Source of the DNA: Smittium mucronatum
Lineage: Eukaryota > Kickxellomycota > Harpellomycetes > Harpellales > Legeriomycetaceae
DNA: 24,630 bases
Assembly (NCBI GenBank): GCA_001953115.1
Contig: LSSL01002062.1
Span: 1-24,630 of the forward strand
Direction of reading: 5' to 3'
A program made the position numbers and the translations under genes. This document shows positions 21,353-24,630 of the stretch, piece by piece (the stretch's first letter is position 1; each line of letters begins with the position of its first letter). The notes below the pieces were generated by a model. That model was not told where the DNA came from and did no database searches. It saw only the letters and a program-made list of their open reading frames with translations.

Positions 21353-21524
21353 TTAACACTTTCCGGGCTCAAATTGTAGCTTCACTCCTATTTGTGAGAA
21401 TTGACCCTTTTAATTGGCCTAACTTCTTTATTTATCCAATGATATATAAATAACATTAGTCTAATGAAAACATTGTGCAAAAAGTGAAAGCCATTTTTTG
21501 TACCATTGCCACAGAGAGGGTTAA
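21353..21524 (+). mobile_element. TTAA-bounded MITE-like element, copy e1
   Basis: 172 bp bounded by TTAA at 21353-21356 and TTAA at 21521-21524. The ends resemble each other as inverted repeats (TTAACACTTTCC on the left; reverse complement of the right end TTAACCCTCTCT). It aligns along its length with the reverse complement of 23057-23227. The first 45 bp match at about 37 positions, and the core motif ATTAGTCTAATGAAAACATTG differs at one base. That core holds the palindrome ATTAGTCTAAT at 21455-21465. No coding capacity. TTAA boundaries are typical of piggyBac-type insertion, but other superfamilies cannot be excluded. Confidence 0.65.
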
Positions 21525-21673
21525 AAGGAACCTTCCATATGTACGGGTAGAGCATGGTCAATTAATTATTTTTAGCCAAAACTGATTAATGATTAATCGA
21601 CTAAATTTTCAATCAAATTAATTGTTTTTTGAAAATTCCATAATATTCAATTAATTTTTATTTTTGATATTTT

Positions 21674-21695
21674 AGGTAATATTCGGTAATCCGAA
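21674..21695 (+). repeat. Inner inverted repeat, left arm
   Basis: A 22-base block, AGGTAATATTCGGTAATCCG plus AA, matched in reverse complement at 22700-22721 with one mismatch. About 70 bases inward, ATCTCTTTCTTT (21767-21778) is matched by AAAGAAAGAGAT at 22668-22679, so the homology goes beyond one block, with a gap of about 50 bases between the arms. Confidence 0.7.
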
Positions 21696-22396
21696 TGAAA
21701 AAAATCGATTTTTCTTTCGGACAATCAGACTCGACTTGAAAATCTGAAAAATTCTGTGATATGCACATCTCTTTCTTTCAGTAATTTACACCAAAAAATC
21801 GAATTAATAATCAAGTTTATGCCATTTCATTAGTCTTGATAATGGGGTTTTATAAATTTGCTTCCAAGATTGAATAACCAATCAACTCAGAAGTTTTTCA
21901 TTTTAAAAATAAACTCGCAAATTTTTTATGTTTATGAACAAAAAAAAACATTTCCTCCTAATTACAGACGAAAAAATATTTTTTAATCAATAAATTTAAT
22001 TAGTAAAAACAGTCTATATTAATGGAAAATTATCAATAAAAAGTTTAAATAAGGTCTGATACAAAAGTGTGATAAACCCCTGACTAATATAAATATGCTC
22101 ACAATGAAAATAAATGAGATTAATAATGTGTAACCAGCATATTTTAGCCATAATACATAAATAAAATGCAACAAAAAATACGATGAAAGATAAGTTCTAA
22201 CTGTCTATTCAGACTGTGATTTTTTTGTTTTTTTCCCTATATTTCATTAATAAGGTTTTGCCTCAAAGCCTTTAAAAAGATAATGATTTTTTTATAATAA
22301 CCGCTCCTTCCTCGAAATAACTATAGATAGTATAAGGATTTTTGATATGAAGCTTCATAGAAGATGTAGATTATTTCAAAAGTCAAACTATGTCAT

Positions 22397-22569
22397 TTAA
22401 CTCTTTCACCTCCATGCGTTAAACAATCTGATTTGACAAATATTAATAAATACATTTCCAGTTTCAACAATTTAACCAATAAAATGTTAATATTTTACAT
22501 GGAAATAATTGGAGCATAAATGTTGTTATGAAATGGCATGAGATGGCCCACCGGCGATAAAAGAGTTAA
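22397..22569. mobile_element. TTAA-bounded MITE-like element, e3
   Basis: 173 bp from TTAA 22397-22400 to TTAA 22566-22569. Ends read inward TTAACTCTTTCACC and, in reverse complement, TTAACTCTTTTATC, so the first 11 bases are perfect inverted repeats. End type and length are like e1 and e2, but the interior does not align with them. No ORF. It is probably a related but distinct non-autonomous family mobilised by the same kind of transposase. Confidence 0.55.
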
Positions 22570-22699
22570 ACATCCTTTTCGATCTATTTAATTATCTAAT
22601 AAAAAAAAAATTCCAATTTTATACTGTATTTAAAATTTTCAGGCTAGAAATTAAATCTGTTTACTAAAAAGAAAGAGATTATATGACAAACAAAATTTT

Positions 22700-22721
22700 T
22701 TCGGATTACCGAATTTTACCT
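22700..22721 (-). repeat. Inner inverted repeat, right arm
   Basis: Reverse-complement partner of 21674-21695 (21 of 22 bases). The block itself contains a small dyad, TTCGG and CCGAA around four bases. Confidence 0.7.
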
Positions 22722-23056
22722 GCAATTGGTGAAACCATTATTATTTGATGAAATTATGACGGATTTTCATCTATTGGCCTATAATCTATATGTTAAAATT
22801 CCATTTCTATTTTAGCACTTGATTTTTCTATTTTTTTATGACAAGTTTATTTTAAAGATATTTAAAGACTTACGGCAACTGCTTCACTTTTGCAAAAAAG
22901 AATTTGAATTGAAAAAAAAAAAAGATAAAATAATCTTTGTGCTATATGATACTATCGGATGTTTTTATTTTTACTTTTATATTTTTTTTCCAGATGAATA
23001 TTTCGTGTAATTAAATTATCGAATAAAAACATGATATTTATCTGGATTAAACATAT

Positions 23057-23227
23057 TTATACCTTTCAGGGCTGATTATTCAAAAAATTACCTTCCTTTT
23101 TTATTCAATATTTTCATTAGACTAATTTTATTTGTATACTATTAATAAATCAAAAAAATGGGTTAATTGAAATGGATAGTATACACAAATGGGAGTGAGG
23201 CTATAGTTTGGGCCAGGAAAGGGTTAA
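23057..23227 (-). mobile_element. TTAA-bounded MITE-like element, copy e2
   Basis: An inverted copy of e1. Read on the minus strand it starts TTAACCCTTTCCTGGCCC at 23227 and shares CACTCC.ATTTGTG with e1. It carries the core palindrome ATTAGACTAAT (plus-strand 23116-23126) at the same distance from its end as in e1 (about 101 against 102 bases). The other end is degenerate: TTAT at 23057-23060 in place of TTAA. Length 171 bp. No ORF. Confidence 0.65.
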
Positions 23228-23268
23228 AAAATAAATTAATCAATTAAACATTATTTGAAAAAAAAAAA

Positions 23269-23292
23269 GATTAATCGATTAATCGATTAATC
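23269..23292. repeat. Three tandem palindromic octamers GATTAATC
   Basis: GATTAATC repeats exactly three times with no spacing, each unit its own reverse complement. A related pair (GATTAAT, GATTAATC) lies at 21584-21598 in the left arm of the larger inverted repeat. These may be subterminal transposase-binding repeats of that element. Confidence 0.55.
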
Positions 23293-23310
23293 TAACCATG
23301 TCTTATATAA

Positions 23311-24630
23311 GGGTAGTATTATCAAACAAGCAGAAACTTGGATATAACTAATATTTTTCAATTAGTAAGTTACTAAAAAAAATATCTTATGGGCAATTCA
23401 TCATAATACAAAACTATTTTTTTTATGTAATCTATTGGTCATAATGAAATTTAATCATTACTAAGCCAATAGTAATGAAAATAAAATATAGCATCAATAA
23501 AATATAAATTTTTTGTCAATAAAAAATCCATATGTAATTATAATTCCAGATTGACCAAATAATTGGTTATAATTTATTCACCGATAAAATTAAGCATATG
23601 TCGAGTAAAATAAGCAAAGTGCGATAGATTTTGAAACCGCTGGCATTTCTCACTTAAAATCATTCAAATAACGGAGGAAAATTTTGAATTTTTTTTATTG
23701 GATGTCTATCTTGAATATTCATTGGTTATTTATGATAAGCAATGCATTATGACGTAATTTGATTTTTTTAGGAAATTGTTAATAAAATCAATATGTGCCT
23801 TCCTATACATATTAACGTTCCCCCTTAGCCAAAAGATTTCACTGAAACAGTTTATAGAATACCTTTGATGCTAGATTTATGAGAATGTGGTAAAAATTAT
23901 GTTCTTTTTAGACTGGCATAATTTCAAACATAATACATTTTTAAATTGAAAATATGAGGACGTTTTATTTATAGCAAAGAGCCAAATGGCATGTGTTTGA
24001 TATCAATATAACACTTGCATTCTCAAACTAAATAATTTTTTTAACATAAAAAGTCACATCCACTGTTGTCTCTATTTAGATATGGGTGAAAAATAGAAAG
24101 TTTTATTATTTGTGGGAAAACAGCGTCTATAGATTGGGTGTATATGTTTATTTATGGCCTTTAGTTTAAATCGAGAATTTATTTATAAGGATTAAATTCT
24201 ATTGGTAACTTGATTCATATTGCGATTTTATTTTTTTACTCGCTGTTTACTTAATTGCAGAGTGAATAAAAATATTATAACGTTTTTAATCTTTAAACCA
24301 AATAATTTACACTTTATCTTAGCCCTGTATTTCCAAATTAAAAAAATAGCAAAGTTTTAATAGGAAGGTATCTTCTCTCTAAGAGAATCTCCAATATAGC
24401 AAAAAACTATCCATTCAAATATATTGGATTCTGAAAACTAAATTCAAAATATGATAAGGCTTTTTGGTTATCATCCGTGACAAAAAAAAGCAAAAAGACT
24501 TGAATTCCATTGAAAGCCAACAGTTATAAATAGCTTTATGACCCCTATTGGCAAAAATATGCTGGTAATTATTCCGTGTAACACTAATTTTTTTTATGGC
24601 CAATGGTCTAAGTCGAAGAAAAAAACTCGC
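23311..24630. other. AT-rich gene-free stretch
   Basis: No supportable gene or RNA. The ORF at 24415-24603 (-) is short and has no recognisable domain. Confidence 0.5.

Larger units (their letters stand above)
21549..23303. mobile_element. Larger nested inverted-repeat element
   Basis: AGAGCATGGTCA-ATTAAT at 21549-21565 is matched by the reverse complement AGA-CATGGTTAGATTAAT at 23286-23303. On both inner sides, GATTAATC-type motifs and T/A-rich sequence follow. Further inside, a second inverted pair lies at 21674-21695 and 22700-22721. This suggests one element of about 1.75 kb whose right arm was later interrupted by e2 (23057-23227) and whose centre holds e3 (22397-22569). No transposase ORF is present. 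The outer limits and the single-element reading are inference. Confidence 0.4.

Noticed and set aside
1..24630. tRNA, rRNA and major spliceosomal RNA genes
   Set aside because: Scanned by eye for T-arm GGTTCGA..CC-type blocks and snRNA core motifs on both strands; no complete candidate was seen. A tRNAscan-SE or Infernal run would settle this.

Overview
The window looks like a piece of a very AT-rich fungal nuclear genome with long gene-poor stretches. One full-length protein gene is convincing. It is an intronless ORF at 9622-11781 (+) encoding a 719-residue WOPR-domain (Gti1/Pac2 family) transcriptional regulator. The family is restricted to fungi, and this is the main evidence for the kingdom. 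No intron, rRNA or tRNA helps to place it further. Low-GC fungi with large repeat-filled intergenic regions (for example some Entomophthoromycotina, Harpellales or Glomeromycotina) would fit, but this is inference.

Layout. Positions 1-222 hold the truncated end of a dispersed repeat (minus strand), called family A here. A second, diverged copy lies at 16947-17167 (plus strand) and probably extends to about 17490. Directly against the first copy, 224-585 is a foldback structure: four 22-bp tandem units on the left and three inverted units on the right, around a spacer of about 190 bp. From 586 to about 9190 the DNA is AT-rich, without a convincing gene, and has two AT microsatellites and a (AAT)n tract. 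The approach to the WOPR gene (9200-9621) has two perfect hairpin dyads, a third dyad about 70-85 bp upstream of the ATG, and two short upstream ORFs. From about 11800 to 16940 there is again gene-free AT-rich sequence.

The right part of the window is repeat-derived. Two inverted copies of a TTAA-bounded element of about 171 bp (21353-21524 and 23057-23227), a third TTAA-bounded element of different interior (22397-22569), and two further inverted-repeat pairs (21549/23303 and 21674/22721) form a nested set of DNA-transposon or MITE-like insertions. On the minus strand at 20573-20859 there is a weak candidate for a broken small secreted-protein gene.

How it works together. The only inferable function is transcriptional control by the WOPR protein. 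Relatives govern cell-type switching, conjugation or sporulation, and host-associated programmes. The two uORFs and the dyads suggest possible control at the leader, which is of interest because WOR1 of Candida albicans is known to be regulated through a long 5' UTR. Nothing else here forms an operon, cluster or recognisable new system. Short ORFs of 60-100 codons elsewhere are expected by chance at this composition. All identity figures were counted by eye.
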